Source of the DNA: Pseudomonas crudilactis
GTDB lineage: Bacteria; Pseudomonadota; Gammaproteobacteria; Pseudomonadales; Pseudomonadaceae
DNA: 64,000 bases
NCBI RefSeq assembly: GCF_013433315.1
Contig: NZ_WXVV01000001.1
Location: forward strand, 310,001 to 374,000
Reading direction: 5' to 3'
Shown: one piece after another, positions 8,945 through 17,062 of the stretch
Layout of the letters: each line of letters begins with the position of its first letter
How positions within the stretch are numbered: position 1 is the first letter of the stretch
The notes under the pieces: generated by a model
Databases searched by the model: none
What the model saw: the letters and a program-made list of their open reading frames with translations, nothing else
What the model was told of the DNA's origin: nothing
Translations under genes and position numbers: made by a program

Positions 8945-9948
8945 ACAGAATTACAAAAATAAAGCTAAATCAAATCGCTCTACTGTTTAGCTTGAGCTTA
9001 ACCTCAATATTACCGTGCAGCGTTAATTTTGCCAGTGCATCTTCGGTCACGCTGAATAGTGAACAACGCGGAATTGTTCTTTATAATCAGATGAAAATAG
9101 ACGCTGCCATTCCGCAATTAAAGGAAGAAGCGAAAAAAGGCGAAATTGAATCGCAATATTATCTTGCCGAGTCTCTTCGAAAGAAAAATGGATATATGAC
9201 TCCAGAGGCACAATTATGGTACGAGTCGGCAGCAGAGAAAAAAAACGTATACGCAATGATTCAGTTGGGCAGAGCAAAAAATGATCTTTGCGCAATAATG
9301 GAAAACTGCCCACCGGCTAAAAAAACTCAAGCCGAGTGGTTCGTGGAAGCCAAGAAGGTCACTTTGCCGAAGGCAAATGACGGCGATCCAGAATCTCTGT
9401 ATTTAATGTATGAAATCACCTTGGATCATAAGTGGTTAGAGAAATCTGCAAATGCAGGATATCCACTCGCGCAATATTGGATGGCTGTAAGTGAAAGACA
9501 AGGTGAAGGTTACTTCTTCATTCCTGGAGGACGTGATGCATCAGTAAGAAGATGGCTACTACTCTCTTCCGAGGGTGGCAATCCAAAAGCAATGATGGAA
9601 TATCTAGAAACACTGTATGCAAAAGGAGAAATGGAGAGCACTCGGCATTGGCTTGAAGTGGCCGCAGCAACTGGCGAACAATCAGCTTTGAGCAACTATG
9701 GAGCGTACATTTCACATACTCCTGACAAAGTTGGCTACCCACTGGACTTAGTTAAAGGCTACGCTATTTTTTCTTTGTTAAAGGAACTCGGCGACAGCGG
9801 TGGAGTGCAAGATTATGTTGATCGTAAAATTGAAAAAATTGCTAAAAAAATGACACCACAACAAATTGAACAGTCAAAAATCGTTGCGCAAGAGTGGAAA
9901 GCCACCCATCCACCGATTTCTTTTTTCCCCGAAAAACTTAGCGACTGA
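8941..9948 (+). CDS. Sel1-like repeat exported protein, immunity-like paralogue 1
   Basis: A 335-residue protein with a long signal peptide (Lys-rich start, hydrophobic LLFSLSLTSILPCSV, cleavage near ASAS). The mature part is a series of Sel1/TPR-like helical repeats, seen as AxxWYExAAxxxxxYAMIQLGR, WLEKSANAGYPLAQYWMA and WLLLSSEGGNPKAMMEYLE. It also has the Cys pair LCAIMENC (C-x5-C) shared by all five paralogues. Its ATG overlaps the effector stop codon, so translation of toxin and this gene is probably coupled. Periplasmic location and coupling suggest it is the cognate immunity protein. Sel1-type immunity families are known for T6SS effectors, for example the PldB/Tle5b locus of P. aeruginosa (PA5086-PA5088, from memory). 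AT-rich compared with core genes. Confidence 0.8.
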   Translation: MNRITKIKLNQIALLFSLSLTSILPCSVNFASASSVTLNSEQRGIVLYNQMKIDAAIPQLKEEAKKGEIESQYYLAESLRKKNGYMTPEAQLWYESAAEKKNVYAMIQLGRAKNDLCAIMENCPPAKKTQAEWFVEAKKVTLPKANDGDPESLYLMYEITLDHKWLEKSANAGYPLAQYWMAVSERQGEGYFFIPGGRDASVRRWLLLSSEGGNPKAMMEYLETLYAKGEMESTRHWLEVAAATGEQSALSNYGAYISHTPDKVGYPLDLVKGYAIFSLLKELGDSGGVQDYVDRKIEKIAKKMTPQQIEQSKIVAQEWKATHPPISFFPEKLSD

Positions 9949-10047
9949 CTCCGTTTTCTTGGTATTTCTTTAGGGAGGTGCGGCCCGCCGAATATTAATC
10001 GAAGACTAACCGCCGCCCTTTCTTTCGCGGAGAAGAAACAACCACCC

Positions 10048-11040
10048 ATGAGTTCGATAAAGATACCAATGAAACTGATGACTGCAGCGTTAACGTTGTT
10101 AACTATAATAGCAACTGAGTCATCTGCTCTTACGCACGAACAGTTTCAGGCAAAAATCCAGGGCATTGAACTCTACAATCAATACAAAGCCATTTCTGCG
10201 ATCGATTTTTTGAAAACCGCCGCTGACGGCGGAGATGATGAGGCGCTTTACTATCTGGGCGAAGCGTTAAGAAAAAATAACCGCTACATGACTCCGGAAG
10301 CTAAAAAAGCATACGAAAGCTCCGCAAAAAAGGGGAATATCTACTCTATGATTCGCCTTGGGAGAATTGAAGACGACTTGTGTTCAACCATGAATAACTG
10401 TCCACCAGGTGAAGACTCTCCTAGCAGCTGGGCAATTAAAGCTAAAAGCCTTGCAATTCAACGAGCAACGCAGGGAGATAGCGAATCAATGTACCTGTTA
10501 TATGAAATGACAGGCAACGATGACTGGTTGGAGAAGTCAGCAGAGAACGGATTCGCATTTGCGCAGTTCCGTCTGGCGACAAAGTACCAAGAAGGAAAAG
10601 GTTCATTTTTACTACCCTCGAGACGCAACCAAGCTATCGAACGATGGATGAAAGCGTCTGCTGAAAATGGTTATCCACTTGCAATGATGGGGTTAGCCGC
10701 CATCATGATCGAAAAAAATGATTTAGCCTCGTTCAGAAACTGGAACGAAAAAGCAGCTGACTCGAGCTACGTAGAAGGTGTATTTGGATATGCATCCTAC
10801 ATAGGCGAAGAAAACTCAAAATACGGTTTCGCATTCGACCCAATAAAATCATATGCTTTACTTTCAAACCTGCTGGAACTTAATGGTGGAGGCAATGTAG
10901 TGCGAGACGTCAATGACACATTACCCGGCATAGAAAAAAACCTGTCAAAAGAGCAAATAGAAACAGCAAAAGAGCTCGCAAAAACGTGGAAGGCCAATCA
11001 CCCGCCTCTCTCGTTCTACCCTGACAAGCTAGGTTATTAA
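10048..11040 (+). CDS. Sel1-like repeat exported protein, immunity-like paralogue 2 (divergent)
   Basis: A 330-residue exported Sel1-like repeat protein (signal peptide about 1-27, ending near SSALT). It shares the family layout: ELYNQYKAI start, RYMTPEA, YSMIRLGR, Cys pair LCSTMNNC, WLEKSAENGFAFAQF, and the tail THPPLSF-like NHPPLSFYPDKLGY. Of the five it is clearly the most divergent, for example in the middle (SSWAIKAKSLAIQRAT) and in the QVGYPLDLVKGYA region, which reads YGFAFDPIKSYA. It is separated from paralogue 1 by a 99-base gap, the largest in the array, so it may also have its own transcription start. ATG at 10048 has GGAG about 20 bases upstream and no ideal ribosome site, so the exact start is less certain. 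Confidence 0.75.
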   Translation: MSSIKIPMKLMTAALTLLTIIATESSALTHEQFQAKIQGIELYNQYKAISAIDFLKTAADGGDDEALYYLGEALRKNNRYMTPEAKKAYESSAKKGNIYSMIRLGRIEDDLCSTMNNCPPGEDSPSSWAIKAKSLAIQRATQGDSESMYLLYEMTGNDDWLEKSAENGFAFAQFRLATKYQEGKGSFLLPSRRNQAIERWMKASAENGYPLAMMGLAAIMIEKNDLASFRNWNEKAADSSYVEGVFGYASYIGEENSKYGFAFDPIKSYALLSNLLELNGGGNVVRDVNDTLPGIEKNLSKEQIETAKELAKTWKANHPPLSFYPDKLGY

Positions 11041-11045
11041 TAGCA

Positions 11046-12005
11046 GTGCGAGCATTTAGAATTATTTTAGCAATGCTGATCGCCGCTCTATCTGCAAACA
11101 GCTCAGCACATTCGCAAACAAATGAATCAACCCTGGGAGTGGTGTTATACAATCAGCTAAAATTGGACTTGGCGATTCCCGAACTAAAAAAAGAGGCCGA
11201 TTTAGGGAATGTGAATTCGCAGTACTACTTTGCCGAGGCACTTCGAAAGCGAAGTCGGTACATGACGGCTGAAGCGCAGCAATGGTACGAAACCGCTGCG
11301 AATAATGGTTCTATATTTGCAATGATTCAGCTAGGCCGCCAAAACGATGACCTCTGCAGAAAAATGACCAATTGTCCCGCGAGTAAAAAATCAAGCGCTG
11401 ATTGGTTGATTCAGGCTAAAAAAATGGCATCAAGCACAGACACCCCTGAGTCTTTGTATTTAATGTATGAAATAACTTCCGATCGTACTTGGTTGGAAAA
11501 ATCTGCAAACGCAGGTTATGCGCTCGCGCAATATTGGATGGCCGTCGGTGATCGACAAGGTGAGGGATTTTTTCTTATACCTGGAAAACGTGATGAGGCC
11601 ATCAGCAAATGGCTGAAAGCTGCCTCTGAAGGCGGCAACCCAAAAGCAATGATGGAATACATTGAGATCCTGTATAAGAAAGGCGATCTTGAAGGGGTGC
11701 GCCATTGGCTTCAGGCAGCAGCTGAAACGGGCGATCAAAAAGCAATTAGCAGTTATGGCTCTTACATTGCCCATGCACCCGACCAAGTTGGTTATCCCCT
11801 CGATCTTGTTAAAGGTTATGCACTGATTAGCCTTCTGAAAGAGCTGGATGGTGGAGGCGCGATTCAAGATTTCGTTCAAGATACTCTCGAAGAAATTGGG
11901 AGCAAAATGACGCCTGAACAGCTAGAGAACTCAAAAGCTGTCGCTGAGGAATGGAAAACCACTCACCCACCGCTCTCCTTCTTCCCCGAAAAGCTAGGCA
12001 GATAA
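11046..12005 (+). CDS. Sel1-like repeat exported protein, immunity-like paralogue 3
   Basis: A 319-residue exported paralogue with a short signal peptide (AFRIILAMLIAALSANSSA) and GTG as the start codon 5 bases after the previous stop. It carries all family marks: GVVLYNQLKLDLAIPELKKEA, Cys pair LCRKMTNC, WLEKSANAGYALAQYWMAVGDRQGEGFF, YPLDLVKGYALISLLKEL and the C-terminal EEWKTTHPPLSFFPEKLG. It is close to paralogues 1, 4 and 5 and shorter in the THR/ASP-rich segment after the Cys pair (SSTDTPESLYLMYE). The tight spacing implies the same transcript as the neighbours. Confidence 0.78.
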   Translation: MRAFRIILAMLIAALSANSSAHSQTNESTLGVVLYNQLKLDLAIPELKKEADLGNVNSQYYFAEALRKRSRYMTAEAQQWYETAANNGSIFAMIQLGRQNDDLCRKMTNCPASKKSSADWLIQAKKMASSTDTPESLYLMYEITSDRTWLEKSANAGYALAQYWMAVGDRQGEGFFLIPGKRDEAISKWLKAASEGGNPKAMMEYIEILYKKGDLEGVRHWLQAAAETGDQKAISSYGSYIAHAPDQVGYPLDLVKGYALISLLKELDGGGAIQDFVQDTLEEIGSKMTPEQLENSKAVAEEWKTTHPPLSFFPEKLGR

Positions 12006-12010
12006 CTAGA

Positions 12011-12982
12011 ATGACAAGATTTTTGTCTTGGCCTTTATTAATTGCTCTTTTTTCTTGGGCAGAACCAAGCCTGGCGGCAGACAGCGCCCCTGAAAAAGTT
12101 TCAGGATTAGTTCTATACAACCAACTCAAAATTAACGCAGCGACTCAACAACTCCAAATTGAAAGCAACGACGAAAACTCGGACTCTCAATACTATTTGG
12201 CGGAAATCATTCGTAAAAAAAGTCGTTACATGGCCCCCGAAGCGCAACATTGGTATGAAAAGGCAGCACAAAAAGACAATATCTATGCAATGATTCAACT
12301 GGGCCGACACAAAAATGACTTTTGTCAGAAGATTGGCAACTGCCCTCCATTCAAGAAAACCCAAGCGGAATGGTTTGCACAAGCTAAAGGATTAGTTCTA
12401 CCAAAGGCGCAGGAAGGCGATCCCGAATCCTTGTATCTGATGTATGAAATCACTCTTAATCGTGAGTGGTTAGAGAAATCCGCAAACGCAGGATACTCGC
12501 TCGCGCAGTACTGGATGGCGGTCAGCGAACGTCAGGGCGAAGGTTTCTTCTTGATTCCTGGAAAACGTGATGCATCTGTAAAAAAATGGCTTTTGCTTTC
12601 GTCGGAAGGCGGATATCCAAAAGCAATGATGGATTACCTGGAAATTTTACATAGAGAAGGCGACACAGCGAGTATTCGCCAGTGGCTTGAGTTAGCAGCC
12701 CGCAGTGGTTACCAAGTGGCAGTAAGCAGCTATGGTGCCTATATTTCCCACACTCCAGACAAACTGGATTACCCCCTAGATCTAGTTAAAGGTTATGCGC
12801 TTTTTACATTGCTTAAAGATCTAGGTGATGCTGGCGGAATCGGAAGATATGTTGAGCGAAAAGCTGAAGAAATTCGCGAGAAAATGACACCAGCACAGAT
12901 TGAAGATTCAGAAAGAATAGCTAAAGAGTGGAAAACCACTCACCCGCCACTCTCATTTTTTCCGGACAAGCTAGGATATTAA
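12011..12982 (+). CDS. Sel1-like repeat exported protein, immunity-like paralogue 4
   Basis: A 323-residue exported paralogue. The open frame extends back to 11951, but that extension lies inside the preceding gene in another frame; ATG at 12011 starts a good signal peptide (FLSWPLLIALFSWAEPSLAA) and lies 5 bases after the previous stop. Family marks include the Cys pair FCQKIGNC, WLEKSANAGYSLAQYWMA, GFFLIPGKRDASVKKWLLLS, YPLDLVKGYALFTLLKDLGD and the tail EWKTTHPPLSFFPDKLGY. Closest in sequence to paralogues 1 and 5. No strong Shine-Dalgarno is visible. Confidence 0.78.
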   Translation: MTRFLSWPLLIALFSWAEPSLAADSAPEKVSGLVLYNQLKINAATQQLQIESNDENSDSQYYLAEIIRKKSRYMAPEAQHWYEKAAQKDNIYAMIQLGRHKNDFCQKIGNCPPFKKTQAEWFAQAKGLVLPKAQEGDPESLYLMYEITLNREWLEKSANAGYSLAQYWMAVSERQGEGFFLIPGKRDASVKKWLLLSSEGGYPKAMMDYLEILHREGDTASIRQWLELAARSGYQVAVSSYGAYISHTPDKLDYPLDLVKGYALFTLLKDLGDAGGIGRYVERKAEEIREKMTPAQIEDSERIAKEWKTTHPPLSFFPDKLGY

Positions 12983-12987
12983 CGCCA

Positions 12988-13956
12988 GTGAGGCCATTTA
13001 GATATTTTATTATCGCGACATTTTTAACAAGTGCCACACTTACTTTTGCGTCGCAGCCAGCGCACGAAGTATCTGCAGGAATTATTTTATATAATCAGCT
13101 AAAGCTTGATGCAGCCTTTCCTGTATTAGAAAAAGAAGCGCAAGCTGGAAACGTGGAATCGCAATACTACCTAGGCGAAGCGCTAAGAAAGCGCAACCGA
13201 TACATGACGCCCGAAGCACAGCGCTGGTATGAAACGGCTGCGATGAATGGCTCCATATACGCGATGATTCAGTTAGGCCGCAAAAATTCGGATCTGTGCA
13301 AGATAATGGATAACTGCCCTGCCAGTTCCAAGAGTCCTGCTCAGTGGCTTGCGTATGCAAAAGAACTAGCGTTGGCAAAAGCGAAAAGCGGTGACGCTGA
13401 GTCTTTATTCTTGATGTATGAAATAACTTTGAATGACGAATGGCTTGAAAAGTCAGCAAACGCTGGTTATCCACTTGCGCAGTATTGGATGGCGGTGAGT
13501 GTGCGGCAGGGGAAGGGATTCTTTTTTATCCCTGGGAAACGCGACGAATCGGTCCGAAATTGGTTAAGGCTTTCGTCAGAGGGTGGATACCCTAAAGCGA
13601 TGAATAACTATCTGGAAGTTCTTTACAGAGACGGCGACATCCAGGCGGTCCATCATTGGCTAAAAATTGCAGCTGAAACTGGCGAGCAAGATGCCATGGG
13701 CAACTATGGTGCTTACATTTCGCATACACCAGATAAAATTGGCTACCCACTGAATCTAGTCGAAGGCTATGCAATGTTTTATCTAATGAAAGACTTGAAT
13801 GACGCCGGGGGTATCCAAGACTATGTTGACGGCAAGATAGAAGAAATTTCTGAGAAGATGACACCCGAGCAAATCGAGCAATCAAAAGTTTTCGCAAAAC
13901 AGTGGAAAGACACTCACCCACCCCTCTCATTTTTCCCTGACAAACTAGGAGATTGA
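12988..13956 (+). CDS. Sel1-like repeat exported protein, immunity-like paralogue 5
   Basis: A 322-residue exported paralogue and the last gene of the array. GTG at 12988, 5 bases after the previous stop, starts the signal peptide (PFRYFIIATFLTSATLTFASQ); the upstream in-frame ATG at 12928 is inside paralogue 4 and was rejected. Family marks: ILYNQLKLDAAFPVLEKEA, Cys pair LCKIMDNC, WLEKSANAGYPLAQYWMAVS, GFFFIPGKRDESVRNWLRLS, YPLNLVEGYAMFYLMKDLND and the tail QWKDTHPPLSFFPDKLGD. The AT-rich composition ends with this gene; GC-rich DNA resumes directly after it. Confidence 0.78.
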   Translation: MRPFRYFIIATFLTSATLTFASQPAHEVSAGIILYNQLKLDAAFPVLEKEAQAGNVESQYYLGEALRKRNRYMTPEAQRWYETAAMNGSIYAMIQLGRKNSDLCKIMDNCPASSKSPAQWLAYAKELALAKAKSGDAESLFLMYEITLNDEWLEKSANAGYPLAQYWMAVSVRQGKGFFFIPGKRDESVRNWLRLSSEGGYPKAMNNYLEVLYRDGDIQAVHHWLKIAAETGEQDAMGNYGAYISHTPDKIGYPLNLVEGYAMFYLMKDLNDAGGIQDYVDGKIEEISEKMTPEQIEQSKVFAKQWKDTHPPLSFFPDKLGD

Positions 13957-14064
13957 CCGCAGCCCCAGCGGTTAGTCGCACAACGCCTCGCTTGCATTAA
14001 CCGGCAGCAAGTGAATCAGCCCACGTAAATTCGGCTGTTCACCCCTGCCGTTTTCACTAGCCCA

Positions 14065-14361
14065 TCAAACCGGCGCCTTCCAACTCAACATCTGCTGCTG
14101 CGCCACCTGCAGCAAATCATTGCCATCCTGCGTCAGCAGGTACAGCGCATGGGTGATGTGTGGAATGTCCTGCACGTCGGCGTGCTTGAAGCACAGGCAA
14201 TGCAGGGTTTCGAGCAGGTCGGCGGCGGCGCGGATGCGCTGGACGGCGGCTTCGAGGATGTCTTTCGGGTTGGCTTGGGTGTCGATGAGCAGCGTCGGGG
14301 TTTCGGTGACGTTGCTGCTGAGGGGGAGATAGCGGTTGTGCAACAATTTGATTATTCGCAT
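14065..14361 (-). CDS. Small hypothetical protein, possibly DUF6124-like
   Basis: A 98-residue predicted cytoplasmic protein, mostly helical (ANPKDILEAAVQRIRAAADLLETLHCL, then QDGNDLLQVAQQQ). The pattern of a short TLLID segment followed by two helices recalls the small DUF6124/DUF3077-type proteins common in Pseudomonas, but the match is only by impression. No signal peptide. The start at ATG 14361 lacks a clear ribosome-binding site, so the first 15-20 residues may not be real. It is convergent with the immunity-like array. Confidence 0.5.
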   Translation of the reverse strand: MRIIKLLHNRYLPLSSNVTETPTLLIDTQANPKDILEAAVQRIRAAADLLETLHCLCFKHADVQDIPHITHALYLLTQDGNDLLQVAQQQMLSWKAPV

Positions 14362-14852
14362 TTTGATTACTCGATTGTTTCAAAAGTAACCGCCGACACC
14401 GTGACCAAACGGTGGGAGGCGGACCGTGTACAGGCTTGGTCAACCGAGAACAATCAACTCAGCTCGCCCGAAGGCGTCCTGCACACGGCCGCCACAGCTA
14501 TGCACTTCACGGTCAAAGAACTCCGCGGAGCAGATGATGGCACATATGCAATCGATTATTCCCGGGTGACCAAACCCGAACCACTGATTTTGCAGCGGCA
14601 ACCGACAATAACCGCCCCGCTCCAGCCGCCGAAAGCAGACAAGGCACCAGCCTTTGTAGGAATTCGCCAAACCTTCCTGAGAAAACCGCCGCACTCCCTG
14701 ACAGCCGGCGTTCAGCTCGGTTAACCATCCCTTAACGCCGTGGTCAAAAACTCTACTGAACCGCACGCCCTCAGCCATTCTGGCTGTTGCCCAGTGCGGC
14801 AGGTTCGGGTGCATCACGCCGAACGCTAGAACCGCCACTCGGGAGTCCTTTC
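14362..14852. other. Intergenic stretch without a convincing gene
   Basis: About 490 bases. Both strands have open frames (up to about 130 codons), but none has a ribosome site, a recognisable domain or the local codon pattern. The right end must hold the promoter of the DUF2790 gene. No REP, palindrome or T-tract terminator stands out. Confidence 0.4.
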
Positions 14853-15122
14853 ATGAACATTCGTCGTTTATTGCTCACCGCCGCCCTCGCCTGCACCGCG
14901 TTTGCCGGGCTGGCCCAGGCCAATGACACCTCTGCCACTTCCAAAGCCGTGCCGTATGAGTACGGCATGCCGCTGCAGGTGGCCAAGGTGGTGTCGTTGA
15001 CCGAGCCGCCAACACAACTGTGCAAAGTGGTTACGGCCGACATGAAGTACATCGACAACGCCGGTAAGCCTGAGGAAATCAGCTACCGGAAATTGTCTGA
15101 CGCGTGCAACTTCCAGAACTGA
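14853..15122 (+). CDS. DUF2790 small exported protein
   Basis: An 89-residue precursor. A clear signal peptide (NIRRLLLTAALACTAFAGLAQA) is followed by a compact mature domain with YEYGMPLQVAKVVSL, two Cys (QLCKVV and SDAC) that could pair, and MKYIDNAGKPEEISYRKLSD. This layout is typical of the DUF2790 periplasmic proteins found in several copies in Pseudomonas; their role is unknown. ATG at 14853 was chosen over an earlier in-frame ATG because it starts the signal peptide and has GGGAG 7-8 bases upstream. Confidence 0.85.
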   Translation: MNIRRLLLTAALACTAFAGLAQANDTSATSKAVPYEYGMPLQVAKVVSLTEPPTQLCKVVTADMKYIDNAGKPEEISYRKLSDACNFQN

Positions 15123-15211
15123 CAGAAACGTCTGATTTGCGGGTTTGCGGTAGGCGTGGGGAGTTTCGGCGGTTATGCTCGGAGCCCTCCTCACTGCCGC
15201 AAGGATTCGCC

Positions 15212-15610
15212 ATGCAGTTGTCGTTTCGCACGTTGTCGGGCTTCACGTGTTCGTTGTGTTTTTTGCTGGCGCTGGCCTGGGGCGTTTTCCCGGAGAGGCT
15301 GCTGGCGATCTGGAGCATCGAGTATTCCGACGCTGCCGGATTTGTCGCGCGGCGCAGTGCAGTGCTGTTTGCGGCGTTGGGGGTGATGTTTTATCTGGTG
15401 CGCAATGCACCGCCGTCGCTGGGGCGCAATGCGCTGAGCAATGGGTTTATCGTCGGTTGTTTTGGTTTGGCGGTGTTGGGGTTTGCGGAATGGCTGAACG
15501 GTCATGCCGGCCCCGGGATTTTGCTCGCGGTGCTGGTCGAGTTCGCGCTGGGCCTTGGTTTTGTGCAGGCCCGGCGCGTGACGGTCGAACTGGGTGAAAC
15601 GGTGCGTTAA
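15212..15610 (+). CDS. Small four-helix inner-membrane protein, unknown function
   Basis: A 132-residue hydrophobic protein with about four membrane segments: near residues 7-25 (SGFTCSLCFLLALAWGVF), 45-65 (AVLFAALGVMFYLV), 75-95 (FIVGCFGLAVLGFAEW) and 100-120 (GILLAVLVEFALGLGFV). A pattern of this kind is seen in DUF4345-like proteins, but I do not recognise it firmly. ATG at 15212 has AAGGA 7 bases upstream. Its stop codon overlaps that of the convergent DUF1652 gene. Confidence 0.7.
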   Translation: MQLSFRTLSGFTCSLCFLLALAWGVFPERLLAIWSIEYSDAAGFVARRSAVLFAALGVMFYLVRNAPPSLGRNALSNGFIVGCFGLAVLGFAEWLNGHAGPGILLAVLVEFALGLGFVQARRVTVELGETVR

Positions 15611-15876
15611 ACGACTCTGGAGCGTGGGCTGTAGTGGTGTTGCACAGTTTGCTGGTTCAGATCCGATCGCAGCCCGGCGATCAGTTCGTTGATTTCACGA
15701 CAGCCGTTGAGATGGCTGGCGTCGATGCCACTGACCAGCAGATCGACCTGATCGGTCTGGTGATCGCCGAAAACCTTGACGGTCATCGACAAGTCCGGCG
15801 ACAGCGTGCACTGGCAGCGTTTCGGCAGAAAACTGCTTTCAATGATATTGCGTAGTTCCAAGGCAGACAGAAACAT
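15607..15876 (-). CDS. DUF1652 protein
   Basis: An 89-residue protein that starts FLSALELRNIIESSFLPKRCQC and goes on with a strand-rich part (SMTVKVFGD, DQVDLLVSGID) and a final helix (REINELIAGLRSDLNQQ). This is the usual layout of Pseudomonas DUF1652 proteins, which are cytoplasmic, about 90 residues long and of unknown role. GGAGAGGG precedes the ATG on the minus strand. Its stop shares bases with the convergent membrane-protein gene. Confidence 0.85.
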   Translation of the reverse strand: MFLSALELRNIIESSFLPKRCQCTLSPDLSMTVKVFGDHQTDQVDLLVSGIDASHLNGCREINELIAGLRSDLNQQTVQHHYSPRSRVV

Positions 15877-16121
15877 GGCGAAACCCTCTCCTTACTGTGA
15901 GATGCCAATCAAGTATTCACGCTGACCGTTGCTGCCCCTGCACGGGTGTGTCCCCGCTGTTTCCCTGGTGCGACAAGCGGTGGTACTGCGAAATGCCCAT
16001 TGGAGTGTAGGCGCCCAAGGCCGGTGCGCCGCACTGAAAAGACGCATAAAGCGTGCCTTTCATCGGTTCATTTTCACCCTCATGAAATCAAGCACTTGGC
16101 GGCGGTGCCAGTATTTGGCTA

Positions 16122-16167
16122 CTTGCAAATTGCAAGAATGGATCGTGCAGGCACTGCAATTTGCAAC
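16122..16167. promoter_or_regulatory. Two TTGCAAATTGCAA-type palindromes upstream of ecotin
   Basis: The 366-base region between the DUF1652 gene and ecotin (15877-16243) has no gene. It holds a 15-base palindrome CTTGCAAATTGCAAG at 16122-16136 and a near-identical inverted copy TGCAATTTGCAA at 16155-16166. Their centres are about 31 bases apart, close to three helical turns, as expected for two operator sites on one face of the DNA. The regulator is unknown. Confidence 0.5.
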
Positions 16168-16243
16168 TCGACGCCGGTTTGCATTCGTGGGTTATGACGG
16201 TAAGAATGCCCGTTATCCACCCTACACCCGCACGGAGGCTTCC

Positions 16244-16729
16244 ATGGGTTCTTTACGCGTCTACGCGACCACCGGCTTGTTCATCGCCAGCCTGTCCACC
16301 CTCGCCCACGCCGCCAAGCTTGAGGACGTCGCGCCGTATCCGAAAGCTGAAGCCGGGTTCACCCGCCAGGTCATTCACTTGCCCAAGCAAGAGCAGGAAG
16401 AGAACTTCCAGGTGGAAATTCTCGCCGGCAAGACCCTTGAAGTGGACTGCAACCGCCAGCGTTTGGGCGGCGTTCTCGATGAGAAGAATCTTGAAGGTTG
16501 GGGTTATCCGTTCTATCGACTGGAAAAGGTCATCGGCCCGATGAGCACGATGATGGCCTGCCCACCTGGCAGCCAGAAGAAACGTGCGTTCGTGCCGGTC
16601 GTCGGTGACGGCTTCATGCTGCGGTACAACAGCAAGTTACCAGTCGTGGTCTATGCGCCGTCAGACGTCGAAGTGCGATATCGCATCTGGTCGGCGTCGG
16701 GCAAAGTCGGTACAGCCCTGCAGGAATAA
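16244..16729 (+). CDS. eco: Ecotin, periplasmic serine-protease inhibitor
   Basis: A 161-residue precursor with a signal peptide ([18 protein letters not shown]). The mature domain matches ecotin throughout: [18 protein letters not shown], the Cys in [23 protein letters not shown], the reactive loop STMMACP with the P1 Met near residue 103, and [15 protein letters not shown] followed by VEVRYRIW. Ecotin dimers inhibit trypsin-fold proteases such as neutrophil elastase, and are thought to protect the cell from host or environmental proteases. ATG at 16244 has GGAGG 7 bases before it. The gene stands alone behind two palindromes. Confidence 0.95.
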   Translation: MGSLRVYATTGLFIASLSTLAHAAKLEDVAPYPKAEAGFTRQVIHLPKQEQEENFQVEILAGKTLEVDCNRQRLGGVLDEKNLEGWGYPFYRLEKVIGPMSTMMACPPGSQKKRAFVPVVGDGFMLRYNSKLPVVVYAPSDVEVRYRIWSASGKVGTALQE

Positions 16730-16750
16730 CCCGAACAAGGAGTCCGTTGC

Positions 16751-17056
16751 GTGATTACCTGCCACGTCAGATATGTCATCGATCCATACCAGTTGCCCGA
16801 GTTCGAGGCATACGCCAAGGCCTGGCTCGGCATCGTCGAGCGCTTGGGCGGCACTCATCACGGCTATTTTTTGCCGTCCGAAGGCGCGAGCAACATCGCT
16901 TATTGCCTGTTCAGTTTTCCGTCGCTGGCGGATTACGAAAGCTATCGGCACATCGCGATGACCGATCCGGAAAGCACCGCACTGGTGGCCAGCCTGGTCG
17001 AGAAGAAGTTCATCGTCAGCTACGAGCGCAGCTTCCTGCGCCCTTTGCTGCCGTAA
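16751..17056 (+). CDS. NIPSNAP-family protein
   Basis: A 101-residue protein, a single ferredoxin-like (dimeric alpha/beta barrel) domain of the NIPSNAP type: ITCHVRYVIDPYQLPEFEAY at the start, then GGTHHGYFLPSEG and the FPSLADYESYR helix. The biochemical role of bacterial members is not known. The start is GTG at 16751, with AAGGAG about 9 bases upstream. It ends 6 bases from the convergent threonine dehydratase gene and may be co-transcribed with ecotin (21-base gap). Confidence 0.85.
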   Translation: MITCHVRYVIDPYQLPEFEAYAKAWLGIVERLGGTHHGYFLPSEGASNIAYCLFSFPSLADYESYRHIAMTDPESTALVASLVEKKFIVSYERSFLRPLLP

Positions 17057-17062
17057 GCCGCT

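Noticed and set aside
14440..14838. 132-codon minus-strand frame before the DUF2790 gene
   Set aside because: No ribosome site, no domain, and it overlaps the likely DUF2790 promoter.
16085..16170. Sigma-54 promoter before ecotin
   Set aside because: GGCAC...TTTGC near 16151 has one base too many between GG and GC.
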